Assembly (NCBI RefSeq): GCF_024166365.1
Contig: NC_064841.1
Location: 30,310,001-30,374,000 of the forward strand
Direction of reading: 5' to 3'
Source: Elephas maximus indicus
Taxonomy: Eukaryota > Chordata > Mammalia > Proboscidea > Elephantidae
DNA: 64,000 nucleotides
Shown: in pieces, positions 35,181-47,700 of the stretch
How positions within the stretch are numbered: the first letter of the stretch is position 1
Layout of the letters: every line of letters begins with the position of its first letter
The notes under the pieces: generated by a model
Seen by the model: the letters and a program-made list of their open reading frames with translations, nothing else
Told to the model about the DNA's origin: nothing
Databases searched by the model: none
Translations under genes and position numbers: made by a program

Positions 35181-35438
35181 GTTTAAATTGTCATGAAACG
35201 GACCCCACTGGCACAGAACATCTCTCAAAGCAGGGCCATACTTGTCACGCCATACCTGAGATTGACAGTTTTGGAGCCAGGTAACCTCTTGCCTAGATTG
35301 GCTGTAACAGGGGACTGTGGGCATTAAAAACATGACTACCTAAAAGAGTCTGTGGGCAAAGCCGCTTCCTTGGAAGGAATGCAGGAAAAATCTAGTACAT
35401 GAAAGACTTAGTTGTGAAGAAGATTCTCTTTCCACTTA

Positions 35439-36318
35439 AAAAAAACAAAACCCCGATACTCAATACATGGAAGGTCAGCTCAACTGGACTGGACCAAAAG
35501 CAAAGAAGTTTCCGGGATAAAATGAATGCTTCAAAGGTCAGCGGAGCAAGGGCGGGGGTTTGGGAACCATGCTCTAAGGGGACTTCTAAGTCAATTGGCA
35601 AAATAATTCTATTATGAAAACATTCTGCATCCCACTTTGAAATGTGGCGTCTGGGGTCTTAAATGCTAACAAGCGGCCATCTAAGATTCATCAATTGGTC
35701 TCAACCCACCTGGAGCAAAGGAGAATGAAGAACACCAAGGCCACACGACAACTAAGAGCCCAAGAGACAGAAAGGGCCACATGAACCAGAGACCTACATC
35801 ATCCTGAGACCAGAAGAACTAGTTGGTGCCCGGCCACAATTGATGACTGCCCTGACAGGGAGCACAACAGAGAACCCCTGAGGGAGCAGGAGATCAGTGG
35901 GATGCAGACCCCAAATTCTCATAAAAAGACAATACTTAATGGTCTGACTGAGACTAGAGGAATCCCGGCGGTCATGGTCCCCAAACCTTCTGTTGGCACA
36001 GGACAGGAACCATTCACGAAGACAACTCATCAGACATGAAAGGGACTGGGCAGTGGATAGGAGAGAGATGCTGATGAAGAGTGAGCTAATTACATCAGGT
36101 GGACACTTGAGACTGTGTTGGCATCTCCTGTCTGGAGGGGGGATGGGAGGATAGAGAGAGTTGGAAGCTGGCAAAATTGTCACGAAAGAAGAGACTGGAA
36201 GGGCTGACTCATTAGGGAGAGAGCAAGTGGGAGTGTATATAAACTTATATGTGACAGTCTGACTTGATTTGTAAACGTTCACTTGAAGCTCAATAAAAGT
36301 TGAAAAAAGAAAAAAAAC
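35439..36318 (+). mobile_element. L1 3' end with poly-A tail
   Basis: Contains ggcgtctggggtcttaaatg and cactaataaa-like ending (agctcaataaaagttgaaaa). The long open frame on its opposite strand is incidental. Flanking direct repeats ctctttccactta (35426-35438) and ctctttccgctta (36476-36488) enclose both this L1 and the adjacent SINE. Confidence 0.8.
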
Positions 36319-36475
36319 AAAACCGGTCGCCGTCGAGTTGTTTCGGACTCATAGCGACCCTATAGGACAGAGTAGAACTGCCCCATAGAGTTTCCAAGGA
36401 GCACCTGGTGAATTCGAACTGCTAAACTTTTGGTTAACAGCTGTAGCACTTAACCACTACGCCACCAGGGTTTCC
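36319..36475 (-). mobile_element. AfroSINE in the L1 tail
   Basis: ccggtcgccgtcgagttgtt through ctacgccaccagggtttc, directly joined to the L1 A-tail. Confidence 0.9.
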
Positions 36476-36523
36476 CTCTTTCCGCTTACACCTACTGAAA
36501 TTCTGACTACCCTTCAAAGCCAG

Positions 36524-36659
36524 GAGGCCCTGGCGGTGTAGTAGTTAAGACCTCAGACTGCCAACCAAACTGTCAGCAGTTCAAATTTGCAAGTGGCTCC
36601 TTGGAAACCCCATAGGGCAGTTCTACTCTGTCCTATAGAGTCACTATGGGTCAATCGGT
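36524..36659 (+). mobile_element. AfroSINE, short form
   Basis: gaggccctggcggtgtagta through gagtcactatgggtcaatcg; the tail is cut short. A perfect 12-bp target duplication cttcaaagccag lies at 36512-36523 and 36660-36671. Confidence 0.93.
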
Positions 36660-36671
36660 CTTCAAAGCCAG

Positions 36672-37975
36672 AGTCAACCCCCAGATCTCCCGCGAAGCTT
36701 TCTCTTTCCTGATCTTACAATTATTTATACTTACCAATTATTGTAATATCTGGGAGGGCAAGAACCCTGTTTTCTTTCAGTCTGAATCCTCCACAGAACT
36801 TGGTATGGTTCTGCATTTTTGACAATGCAGAAGTTGATACAGTAAGTCTTCCTGCTAACCCACCAAATAAATTAATAATTTTATCTAGTGAGCAAGATAT
36901 TGAAACACACCAAAAATCCTACTTTTCGTAATAGTTTTCTTCTGCATTCTGATATAGCTCTTATATTTTAGGAAGAATCTCAGAATTATTTTTAAATTGA
37001 ATAAAAGCCAACCAATCACAGGGAGGTAAGGAGAAGTAGGCTTCCTGCCTCTTTCTTGGCCCCTGGCCCTCACCCTTCACTCCCTTTCAGTGCCCAGGGA
37101 AACCTCCCATGACTGGGAAGTCTACATGTGGCTTTTGCCTGTGTGTATAAGGGATGCCCTTTGGAGCCAATCGATATGGCCACAGGCTATCAGCCTTGAC
37201 TGGGGCACTTCTGACTCTCCACCCGGATGGATTTCCTGTGCTGGCTGACACCCTCAGTGTACAGATTCTTATCATTAAATCAACAAGTCAGCCTCCCCAA
37301 GGGACTGCCTTTTCCTGGTAGTCCATTTCCTACTCATTCTTGTTTTGTCAGTTTGATAAGCACACTATTTTTTAATCCACCCTGATTAGGCACTGGAGTC
37401 CTCTACTGACTATCGAGAGATGAATATGTCCAACAGTTGTACTTCTCAAAAAAATCTGGACTCAGTTCAACTATTGGTTTAGGTCTTCATCAGGGGTCAT
37501 GGGCAAGACTACAGAATATGGTCAAGAGCTGTGCTCCAGTATGGTTCTCCAGTATTGATTGTTTTTTCTCTTTTCTTTCTCTCTCTCCCTCTCTTCCTTT
37601 TTTTTTTTTTAATCTTTCTTCTTTCTTTCTCCCTTAATTTCTTCCTCTCTTTCTTTCAATCAATTTGAGTGCTTTTAAATGGAGTATATGCTCTTCAGTT
37701 TACCATGGCCTCATCACTCCCTATCCCTGGTCCAGGGTGACAACTTGTCACTCAGCACTTACTACTATTCATGGTGATCAGCTACTTTGGTTCTTTTTTG
37801 GCTCTGAAGACCTTGTCTGGCCCCAAGGCCCACACAGGGCAGGCTCTGTGATGGCCAATGGGGGCTTGGGCATCTACACTAGTTTTCTGACTCTGTTGGG
37901 AAGGGAGTCAACCCTGTACAATAACAGTTTGTGAGACAAGAAAGGCAGGCAAAATAAGCCTCTTTTTAGGGTTCT
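36672..37975. other. Intergenic DNA with a polypyrimidine tract
   Basis: 37560-37660 is a long C/T-only-rich tract (ttttctttctctctctccct). No gene or transposon was recognised in the rest. Confidence 0.45.
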
Positions 37976-37978
37976 AGC

Positions 37979-38144
37979 AGAGCCCTGGTGGCACACTGGT
38001 TAAACGTTCAGCTGTTAACCAAGAGGTCGGCAGTTCAAACCCACCAGCTGCTCCTTGGAAACCCTATGGGGCCATTCTATTCTGTCCTAGAGGGTCGCTA
38101 TGAGTTGGAATCAACTTGATAGCAATGGGTTTGGTTTTGGTTTA
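37979..38144 (+). mobile_element. AfroSINE, short form
   Basis: agagccctggtggcacactg through agcaatgggtttggttttgg. Confidence 0.92.
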
Positions 38145-38214
38145 GGGTAGAGAATCTCAAAGTATGGAGTTTTCCCAATGGGCTGAAAAATTGATTTTTA
38201 AGAATACCAAGATT

Positions 38215-39690
38215 AAAAAATAATAATAATAATAAAAACTTTTTATTGTGGAACATTCCAAACTTATTCAAAAGTAAAAAGAATAGTATAACATACTCCT
38301 GTGTACCCAACACCCCGTTTCAGGAGTTATCCACTCATGTCCAGTCTTGTTTCATCTGTACTTCCACCTACTTCTCCCCTCCCACTGTATTATTTAAAAA
38401 TCTCATCTGTCCATTTGTTAATACTTTGGTATGTGTATCTAAACAATAAGAAGTTCTTTTAAAACATGATCATGATACCATTATCATATCTTAAAAATTA
38501 TAATTTCTTAATATCATTTAAAATTGACTAAGTGTTCAAATTTCCCTGATTGTCTCACAAAAGTTTGTCTGTTTGCTTGCCTTTATAGCTTGAGTGTTTG
38601 CATCAAGGTCCATATATTGCATTTGAGTTCCTCGGGTCTCTTTTAATCTATGTCTTTGTTGTTCTCAGGCCACCCACTCATGGCAACCCCACGCACAATG
38701 GAATGAAACATTGCCTGGTCCTGCGTCATCCTCATGATCAGTTTCAGATAGCTTTGTTGTGATCTATAGGGTTTGCATTGGCTGATTTTCAGAAGTAGGT
38801 CACCAGGTCTTTCCTTCCATTTTAGTCTGGAAGCTCTGCTGAAACCTCAGAGCAACACACAAGCCTCCACTGACAGGCAGTGGCTGTGCATGGGGTACAT
38901 TGGGGGGAACTGAACCTGAGTCTCCCACATGGAAAGCAAGAATTCTACCACTGAACCACCATTGCCCCCTTTTAATCTGTAGAAACTCGTTTTTTTCCTT
39001 GTAATTTATTTGTGGAAGAAACTGGGTCATTTGTACTGTGGGGTTTCCCATATCCTGAGCTTTGATGATTTGGCCGGATGCACGCTTATGGTACCAGTTC
39101 CTCTGCTCCCTCTGCTCCCTCTGTTTTCTGCAGAGTGGTAGTGAAATCTAGAGGCTTGATCAGATTAGGTGTGATTTTTTTTTTTTCCTGCAAGAATATC
39201 TTATTGGTAGTGCTGTGTACTTATATGTACCTCACATAAGGAGACATATAGTGTCTACTTGTCTTTGTTGTTTGTGATATTAAAATCGATCGGTAGGCTC
39301 AGAGGTTGCCAATCTGACCCATCTATTATAAAGTTCCCCATCAGTTTTCAGCAAATGGGTGCAGTAACCATTGGATCCATTATTCCATTAGAGGTTGCAA
39401 TGTCATTTATTCCTTCTTCATGTATTACCTGGAAATATTTTAAATAAAGAAGACTCCTCCTTTGTCATCTGTTGGTTACTTGGAGGTATAATTGTTTCAG
39501 GGAATGCTTCTGTTTGGTCTTTTCCCTTTTTAAGTCAGTTTTCAGAATAATGAGCATTCTCCAAAGATGACCAAGGTGTTGTTTTGGGTTTTAGTTCATG
39601 GATATTTTATATGTTTTAACACATTATCTTTCGTTTGATTTTTTTTTTTAACTCAAAATGTCCCACTTTTGGCTCTTCGGTTCTTAGAGA
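38215..39690 (-). mobile_element. Ancient L1 3' UTR, split by a tRNA-Gly SINE
   Basis: Phrases such as tccttgtaatttatttgtgg, agaggcttgatcagattagg and ccattataaagttccc-like text (tattataaagttccccatca) match an old mammalian L1 3' UTR read antisense. The SINE at 38652-38969 interrupts it. Confidence 0.6.
38652..38969 (-). mobile_element. tRNA-Gly-derived SINE with RTE-like tail
   Basis: On the minus strand the head reads ggcaatggtggttcagtggt, agaattcttgc, then ggttcagtt, close to tRNA-Gly with A and B boxes. The opposite end (tcatggcaaccccacgcaca) matches the RTE 3' region. Flanked by ttttaatctat (38641-38651) and ttttaatctgt (38970-38980). Confidence 0.82.
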
Positions 39691-40436
39691 CGAATGACCC
39701 ACAAGCATGTTAAGTGTTCACGTACCCATAGGACTAGGGGCTACTTTCCAGAATTTACAAAATGAGTTGTTAAGAATTACCTGAACCTGGTGTTTGTGGA
39801 CTAAAGTCTGTGTGTTACGAGAATTTATAAGGACTCTGTATGACACTCTGTGTCTTACTGCTGCTGTGCAGGTAGTCTGAGTTACCTCAGACTGGAACAA
39901 GGAACTTCTTTTAGCATTTGTCATTGGGGTTGTCTTGCATTGGGCATGGGTTGCAGTTGCTGTTTTTCTTGTGATGATGCTATGACTTTTACTCTATAAC
40001 ACTGAGGTTGGGAAATGTCACTTTCCCATTGCTTGACAAGCTCTTCTGAGAAAAAAACTCTCCCCCTTCCTGAAACCTCATTAAAAGGGAAGTAAATTAA
40101 GTTTAAATGAATAAAACAAGCATAAACTCACAAGGACAAAAAGAATGCAAAAGATGAGAGCTGACAAAGGGAAAGCTGAGAATGATGATAGTGATCACTA
40201 TGCCCCAGTCCAGATTATCAAAGAGGGGGGGTGCCCTGACACATTTCCTGATGTTTGAGCCTATTGGAAGAGACTCATTGTTCTGTGAGAAAGTTTGAAG
40301 ATAAATGAGTAATAAATAGAAACATAGAAAGCTAAAAGCAAAGTTTTTTTAAGGAACTAAAAAGCTATTTAAGAAGGAAAAACATAATACATCACCTGGC
40401 TCTGCTGTGAATAAAATTTACATAACCATAGAACTG
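39690..40436. other. Intergenic DNA, nothing recognised
   Basis: May still be diverged LINE sequence on its left side; no clear match. Confidence 0.35.
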
Positions 40437-40628
40437 TAAAACCAGTTGCCATGGAGTTGATTCTAATGTATGGCGACCCCATGTGTTACAATGTAGAACT
40501 GCTCCATAGGGTTTTAAATAACTGATTTCCAGATTGCCAGTCCTTTCTTCTGAGGTGCTTCTGGGTGGCCTTGAATCTCAAAGCTTTTGTTTAGCAGCTG
40601 AGAGCATTAACCTTTTGCACCATCCAGT
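40437..40628 (-). mobile_element. AfroSINE, older variant
   Basis: aaccagttgccatggagttg through ttttgcaccatccag. Has the variant middle (agattgccagtcctttcttc) shared with 48376, 50996 and 60437. Confidence 0.8.
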
Positions 40629-40707
40629 GATTTCAGTAAACACTATTAATAACCAAAAATTGTGGTATAACTGTATTGAGAAGAGAAAGCAGATAAATTG
40701 TGTGTGG

Positions 40708-40708
40708 G

Positions 40709-40757
<49 letters not shown>
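40708..40757. repeat. (TG)n(AG)n compound microsatellite
   Basis: A run of TG dinucleotides passes directly into a run of GA dinucleotides. Confidence 0.92.
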
Positions 40758-40760
<3 letters not shown>

Positions 40761-40983
40761 TAGATTTTAGTCTTCCATAGTAGGAAATCTTTAGACAACA
40801 CGTAAAATGCAAAAAAGTCAGAAATAGCAATTAGGATGTATTATTTAGCGATTTGGAAGTAAATGTTGGAAGAAACAGTTCTAAAAGTTGAAGGTGGTTG
40901 TTCCTGGGAAATGAAAATCTGGACTGTGGGAGTGGGGCAAAGGATTTTTACTTTCATTCCTATTTGACTTTTTAAATTATGTA

Positions 40984-41080
40984 AACAGTTGGTGCCCAAC
41001 TGCTAACCTAAAGGTTGGCCACTCAAACCCATCCGGCAATACCGTGGGAGATATACCTGTAAAAAGCTGAACTTGCAAAA
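40984..41080 (+). mobile_element. AfroSINE fragment
   Basis: caactgctaacctaaaggtt through ggagatatacctgtaaaaag; head start and tail missing. Confidence 0.7.
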
Positions 41081-41149
41081 GTTGTGTGATAGATATACTT
41101 ACAACAATGACAAAAAAAAAAAAAAAAAGTAGCTGTTAAGGCTGCTTAC

Positions 41150-42885
41150 GTACAGCCAAAAGCCTCATCAGATTTGGACCCTTGGTTTGGAGGTCCAGGG
41201 TCACGGTTTCATGGGACATCCCAGTTAATTGGTCTAATAATGTGTTTAGTGCTTCTGTTCTACTTCTAGTTTGTTGCACGGTTTCTGGGGTCTTAAAACC
41301 TTGCAAATGACCATTCAGGTCGCAGTTGGCCTCTATTTGCCTGGAGCAACCGGGGAAGAAGGAGAATCAGGAGTAGGAGGAGGACACGGAATGTGTGTGG
41401 CTGATGGCCTTCACAAACAACTGCCTCCTTTGCTGTGAGACTAGGAAAACTCGATGGTGCCTGTCTACCACTTCCGAACATTTCGGTCAAAGATTCTATA
41501 GACAAATTCTGATCAAAAGGGGAAAAATGCAGAACAGAATTCCAAATTTTCATGGACTCCAGACTTTCTGGAGCCATGGGGTCTGGATGAACCCCTGAAA
41601 ATATTGCCCTGAGATAATCTTTTTTTTTTTTTAAGTGGAAGTTTACACATCAAGTCAGTCTCTCATACAAAGCCTTATATACACCTTACTATATACCCTT
41701 AGTTGTTCTCCCCCTAATGAGACAGCACATTCCTTCCCTCCACCCTGTGTTTCTGTGTCCATTCAGCCAGCTTCTGTCCCCCTTGGCCTTCACATCCCCC
41801 TCCAGACAGAAGCTCCCCAGATAGTCTCATGTGTCTACTTGATCCAGGAAACCCACTCCTCACCAGTAGCATTTTCTGTCTTGTAGTCCAGTCCAATCCT
41901 TGTCTAGAGACTTGGCTTTGAGAATGGTTCCTGTCTTGTGCTAACAGAAGGTCTGGGGACCATGACCTACGGGATCCCTCTGGTCTTAGTCAGACCATTA
42001 AGTCTGGTCTTTTTACTAGAATTTGAGGTCTGCATCCCACTGCTCTCCTACTCCTTCAGGGATTCTCTGTTGTCCTCCCTGTCATGGCAGTCATCAGTTG
42101 TAGCTGGGCACCATCTAGTTCTTCTGGACTCAGGCTGATGTAGTCTCTGATTTATGTGGCCCTTTCTGACTCTTGGGCTCATACTTACCTTGTGTCTTTG
42201 GTGTTCTTCATTCTCCTTTGCTCCAGGTAGGTTGAGACCAATTGTTGCATCGTAGATGGCCACTTGCTAGCGTTTAAGACCCCAGACGCCACTCTCCAAA
42301 ATGAGATGCAGAATGTTTTCTTAATAGTTTTTATTATGCCAATCAGCCTAGGTGTCCCCTGAAACCATGGTCCCCAAATTCCAGCCCCTGCTACTCTGGC
42401 ATAATTTATTTATCCATTCATCCGTTGATGGGCACCTAGGTTGCCTCCATCTTTTTGCTATTGTAAACAATGCTGCAATAAACATGGGTGTGCATATATC
42501 TGTTCACGTGACGGTTCTTACTTCTTTAAAACTTAAACTGATCTTTAAAACTTAAACTAAAAATATCCGTTGAAGTCTTGTAAAAATCAAACAATAGCTT
42601 AGCTTTAAAAAATAGTCTGCCTTGAGCATTATGCTGTTGTAAGAACTATCTATATAAGATCAAATTACAACAGCAACTCAAAAGATTAGATAGGAGCCTT
42701 AGCGGGCAGTGAGTCTATGTTAACGGAGGAGGAACGACTCAGAAAAGGAGGGTGAGAATGCTTGTACAACTCAGAGAATGTCATCAATGTCAGTGGATTA
42801 TACACATAGAAACAGTTGAATTGGGGTCTGTTTTTGCTGTATATATTCTGAAAAACAGCAAAATTAAATTAAAAAAAAAACTAGT
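41150..42885 (+). mobile_element. Old LINE (L1-like) 3' end split by a younger L1
   Basis: Left part 41150-41619 (tctggggtcttaaaaccttg) and right part about 42542-42885 (tgccttgagcattatgctgt to an A-run). Homologous to 1130-2350. Confidence 0.7.
41620..42541 (-). mobile_element. L1 3' portion, antisense
   Basis: T-run then the L1 3' UTR (aagtttacacatcaagtcag) and, to the right, the end of ORF2 read backward (gctattgtaaacaatgctgc, then aataaacatgggtgtgcat). This is the longest young L1 piece in the window. Confidence 0.82.
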
Positions 42886-42889
42886 CACA

Positions 42890-43950
42890 TTTACCTGTAT
42901 TCAAATAATTCACATAATTCTGCTGCCAGGAAATTAATCTTCATCATGATTTGTGGTTTTCTCCTCTCTCTAAGGTCGTGCAATGGTTCCAGATAGTCTC
43001 ATGCAATGTATTATATCCAGGGAAGGCCCTCTAGTCTCTGGTACACACAGGTCCCCTCCCAAGTCCAAGCCATAGAGTCTGTTTGGTTCTTGGGCCAAAT
43101 TTGGGCAGAGGAATCTTTCCTTGCTGCACTCAGATCTTAACATCTTCCACACTTCTCAGAAGAGAGTTTCTGTCGCCTCTTCGGGCCCTATGCGCAGTGA
43201 GACTCATGTTCCCTGCTCAGACAACCTAAAAGCATAGGCACTATCTCCTTCCCATGCTCCACTTCCTTTTTTCCCTGAGACCTCCTCCCCCCAGCTTCAC
43301 CACCTCTGGGAGAATCAGGAAAAATCTCTTAATGAACCTTTAGAAACTCAGAACTGTTGAGAGCAGTAGGTACCAAGGAGCACCTTGAGCGTACCTTAGC
43401 CCCAACCCCGTAATCTTTGATTCAAACTATTGACATTTACCCAATCTTTCATAATCTTCTATGCAGACTGGCTTCCAGGCGAAACCTCATTGCCTCCCTC
43501 TCGCTTGGCCCCTCTTTAGCCTCCATCAAAATTCTGCAGCAGCAACCGGGCAGAATCTACCAACAGCCTTTTTTCCTTACTCTTCTTGCTACATTTGTAA
43601 TATTTTACTTTAGTTGTATTTGTATAATCTGGGCATTGTTACGATTTACATTGTCATTTTGTTTCTCTCTAATTGTAATCACCCAATTCTCCCCCCCACC
43701 CAACCCACTGGAGAGGAGGGTGATAGGCGGGTCCTTTGCTTCATCAAGAGCCAGTTCTAAAGCAGAGATCTTCAAAGAGACATGCGCACACCCAGAGGTC
43801 TAGGTAGGTGACAATCATCAGGGATGGAAAGACTTCTGGTCATGTTTTCTCGTGTTCTTTTTTACTTCCTCTTTTTGTATGTTTTCTACTCTATAAAAAG
43901 TGCATTTATAATTCATAAAACATTTACATATTTTGGCAGTATATTCTCAA
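42890..43950. other. Intergenic DNA, nothing recognised
   Basis: Unique-looking. An open frame of 128 codons at 43417-43803 has no family resemblance and low-complexity hydrophobic content; not called. Confidence 0.4.
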
Positions 43951-43961
43951 ACTATATAAGC

Positions 43962-44167
43962 CCTGGTGGAGTAGTGATTAAGCACTTTGCTGCTAACCTG
44001 AAGGTCGGTGATTGGAACCCACCAGCGCTCCAGGAGAGTAAAGACCTGGCAATCTGCTTCTGTAAAGATTATAGTCTTGGAAACTGTATGGGGCAGTTCT
44101 ACTCTGTCCTATAGGGTTACTAGGAGTTGGATTCCACAGTAACAGGTTTGGGTTTTTTTGGGGGGGG
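43962..44167 (+). mobile_element. AfroSINE, long form
   Basis: aagccctggtggagtagtga through gttggattccacagtaacag, with the middle block (agacctggcaatctgcttct). Direct repeat tattctcaaa lies at 43952-43961 and 44169-44178. Confidence 0.88.
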
Positions 44168-44219
44168 TTATTCTCAAATGTAAAAAAATTTTTTTTTATT
44201 GATGGAGTGTGTGGTCTAA

Positions 44220-44790
44220 GACATTTGAGAGTTATGTTCTAGGGCAACACGGTTTAATAGAAATACAATGTGAGCCACACATGCGAACTATGTATGTAGC
44301 TTTAAGTTTTCCAGTAGCCGCAACAAAACAAAACAAAAAACCCGAAACCCGTTGCTGTCTAGTCAATTCCAACTTGCAGTGACCCTATATGGCAGAGTAG
44401 AACTGCCCCATATGGTTTCCAAGGAGCGGCTGGTGGATTTAAACTTTTGGCTAACAGCCGAGTTCTTAACCACTGTGCCACCAGGTGGCCTAGCGGTTGA
44501 GAGCTATGAGTCAAAATCAACTCAACGGCAATGGGTAGTGGTAGTCGTAGTGCCACCAGGGCTCCAGCTACAATAAAGTAAAAATAATTGAAGTTAATTT
44601 TAGTAATATATTTTATTTAACCAATATATCCAAAATACTATCATTTCGACATGTAATCAATATAAAAATTATTAATATTTTGGATTTTTTCTTACCATGT
44701 CTCCAAAAAGTGGCACACGTTTACACCAACAGCACATCACAAGTCTGACTAACTGCAGTTCAAGTGCTCAATAGTTCACACCCGCCACAT
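44220..44790. mobile_element. hAT/MER-type element split by AfroSINEs
   Basis: Left part has taatagaaatacaatgtgag and ttaagttttccagtagccgc. Right part has ttaaccaatatatccaaaat and ttcaagtgctcaatag. These fit one old hAT non-autonomous element. Confidence 0.6.
44334..44567 (-). mobile_element. AfroSINE interrupted by a plus-strand AfroSINE piece
   Basis: Minus-orientation SINE 44334-44485, then a plus-orientation fragment 44486-44552 (tggcctagcggttgagagct joined to atgagtcaaaatcaactcaa), then the missing minus-orientation end tgccaccagggctcc. Confidence 0.75.
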
Positions 44791-44799
44791 TGAAGAAGG

Positions 44800-47700
44800 C
44801 CGTTCCAGGGTTTTAGAGGGCATCTAGGGTACATTCCGACCCTACCACTGCTTCTAACAAGGACAGACCTCCTGGGATTGAGACAGAACTGCACCAGCTG
44901 CGTATCTGCAGCACACCCAAGGCAGTAAAGGGAAGAGAACGCCAGCACACTGAGTACCTACTCTGCACCTAAGTACTTTTATAGCCATTTCCTTTTTTAG
45001 AACCCCCTCAGAGGTAGATATTATTAATCCATATCAGAGATGAGGAACCAGAGGCGTGGATCCCAGCACTAGTCAGCAACCCAGTCATCTTCATCCAAAG
45101 CCCTGGGCTGCAGATTCTTCCAAACAACATTCCGTCACCTCCTCTCAATGCCCCCGAGCTTCTCCACTCACCGCTATGCAAGGTGTCACCAGCTGAGACT
45201 AGCTTCATAGAGTCAGTGAGCGAAGTCTGTGCAGTCAGATCACGGGGCTGTGTCTTCACAACGCCCTCCCCTACCCCTGAAAGAACAAAAAAATGCGGAT
45301 TCTACCACAGGCTGCTCAATTGCCCTCTTAGACGCTCCAACTGCACACTGTCAGGTTGCCCAGCGTGACACTTCCCTGGTCGAGGCGCCTTTCTGTGAAG
45401 TCAGTCTGGAATGGATTAATTGAACACTGTTGATTTTATATTCTCTGGAGTCCTTCTAAAAGGGCTATAGCCTTGACACCACTTCTCTGAATCAGTGAAC
45501 GCATCCCCTTTGCAAGTGTGACACTCAGAACTTTATCATCATAGTCCTCCCACCCACCTCATGCAGGCTTTCCTCCCCAGATGACTTGGTATAAAATCTA
45601 ACTTTCCCCAAAGACGGTTGGTAGTGGCAGGAAAGGCAGGAGGGAGTCCTGTTGGTTTCCAGGTCATGTTGACTTAACACTTCATGATTTATGCACCCTT
45701 GGTGTCTTGCTTGTAGATTTTCATTTTTACATCCCGCTAAATACCTTGCAGGGGTGTTGTTCCTCTTAATTAGTTAATGTTTGTAAGGCATGTTACAGAG
45801 GAAAGTGTTGTGTCAGTGCTAAATATGAACATTTGGGTATCCTCAAGCCATCCTTTTGAGACAGCCCCCACAGTGCTGTATGAAAAATCCTATTTTCTTT
45901 GCTTGGCTTCCTCCTCCCCAGCTTTGCATCTGAATTCTGCTTTTATGTAAACCCCACTGCACTGCATAATCTGATTAAGGATGTTGCTGAGGTAATTTGT
46001 CGAACTCCCTACTTGTAAACCCCTTTAAAAGTAACTGGCCTGCCCACTCTTGGCCAGCAGTCTTGGTGGCAGCAGCTCCGGCTGACACCATTTCCTTGTA
46101 CAACGAAATCTAGGTGCATTTCCTGTTCTCCCACCTTGGTCTCTCATTTATTGGCCAATACAAGTCATGCCGAGTAAGAAACTGGGGTTTCCACCTGGTA
46201 ACGTTTCCTCTATCCGCCCCGGGGGTTTTCAGGATACTACAGATTGTGGGAGATTTGCATTTGGAAGAAGGCTTCGGTACGTGGTCCCTGAACTGTAAAT
46301 TATTAACATGCATACATTTGGGAATTAAGAGCAGCAATAAACATAGGACATTTGCATTAGCACAGTTTTCTGACCTTGCTGTAACAGTGCTATCCCTGCT
46401 TGTTCAAAGTACTATCATCTGATGGGGAGTGAGAAAGTCCATTCCCTGAAAACTCTGCTGCTTTTGTGGAGGACCTTTAACCTTCCTGATATGTAGCAAG
46501 TAATAAATTTTTTTTTTTTTCGTTCAGCGAGTGGGTGACTGAAACAATTTAGCTGCATTTCCAATGTGTCTGAGCAAGAAAAAAAGATTCATTAAAAATT
46601 ACAGCATGTTAAAGTAAGTGTTGAGTAACGTTTCACTGAGAAAAATGTTAAATACCAGTTTCATTTGCTTTTGTTAACATACTCACTAAAGCTGAGTTTA
46701 TCAAATTGTTACATATGTAAAGAATCATGTTAGGCATGATCGTTCGGGTATTTGATTTCAGTAGCCCATTTTTGCATACACACACATAAAAACAATGCTT
46801 TCTTGAAGAAGATTGAGTGGCTTTCCTTCTTGTCTTCTAATCCTCTGCATTTTAAGCTAAATTGATATTTTAAAACTGCTCGAAACAGAGCATAGAAAGT
46901 CACAGTGTCCTATTTTACTTAAGAGTTATGAAAAACAGGTGACTTTTCTTGTCCCTTTCTTTTTTTAATAAACAAAAAATAAAATATAAATGTGCAGCTT
47001 AAAGCACACTTGCTATTTCCTTTCAAATCCCCCAAATGGCTATTACCTGCAAGTAATTTACAGTAATGTTTATAAATGCTATTTTGGCTGCTCCCGATTT
47101 CATTTTAAGACTGCAGCAAATTAGCCTTCATCTTTTAATTGCTTTTTCAATGTAAGAAAATCCTAGGCTTATTTTTAATAATCAAAATTCTTAAATGCTC
47201 CAACAGGATCTTCAGTCAATGTAAATTTACATAATTCATCTTCTTCCACTCAACTTGTTTTTTCTATAATTAGTGCAGCTGTCACCAGGGAGCCACATTC
47301 TTGTGGGCAGGTAGCTATGGGTACAGCAGGCAGGCTTCAGTCAAACATTGCCTTTTAAACCATCTATCAGGGTTTCTGTTTTTTCTCTTTCATTTCAAAT
47401 GAATCGGGTTATATAGAGAAGAATTTGTTTCCTACGTAGCAGGTCTCCCTTTTCAAATCTTGGCCAGCATTCTTTCTCTTACAGTTTCTTCTCCAGGCCC
47501 ACTTAGCCAAAAGATATAAATGATGCCCTAAAGAATTTAGGTCTTGGTCAGGCCAACTTTCGGGCTGCATACACACTTCTCTTTATAGCCTCCATATTTT
47601 TTCTCATGACACATCCTCATTTCAAATGTAGTTATTATAATACTGTTAAAAACATGCAAAGCCACATTATAAGCATCGTGACAAAGCAAGCTTCAAAATA

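Noticed and set aside
35794-36282. 162-codon minus-strand open frame (similar frames at 48743-49387 and 52408-52950)
   Set aside because: All are antisense readings of the same L1 3' end, repeated wherever that LINE occurs; not a gene family.
43417-43803. 128-codon open frame
   Set aside because: No family resemblance and no supporting exon signals; likely chance.
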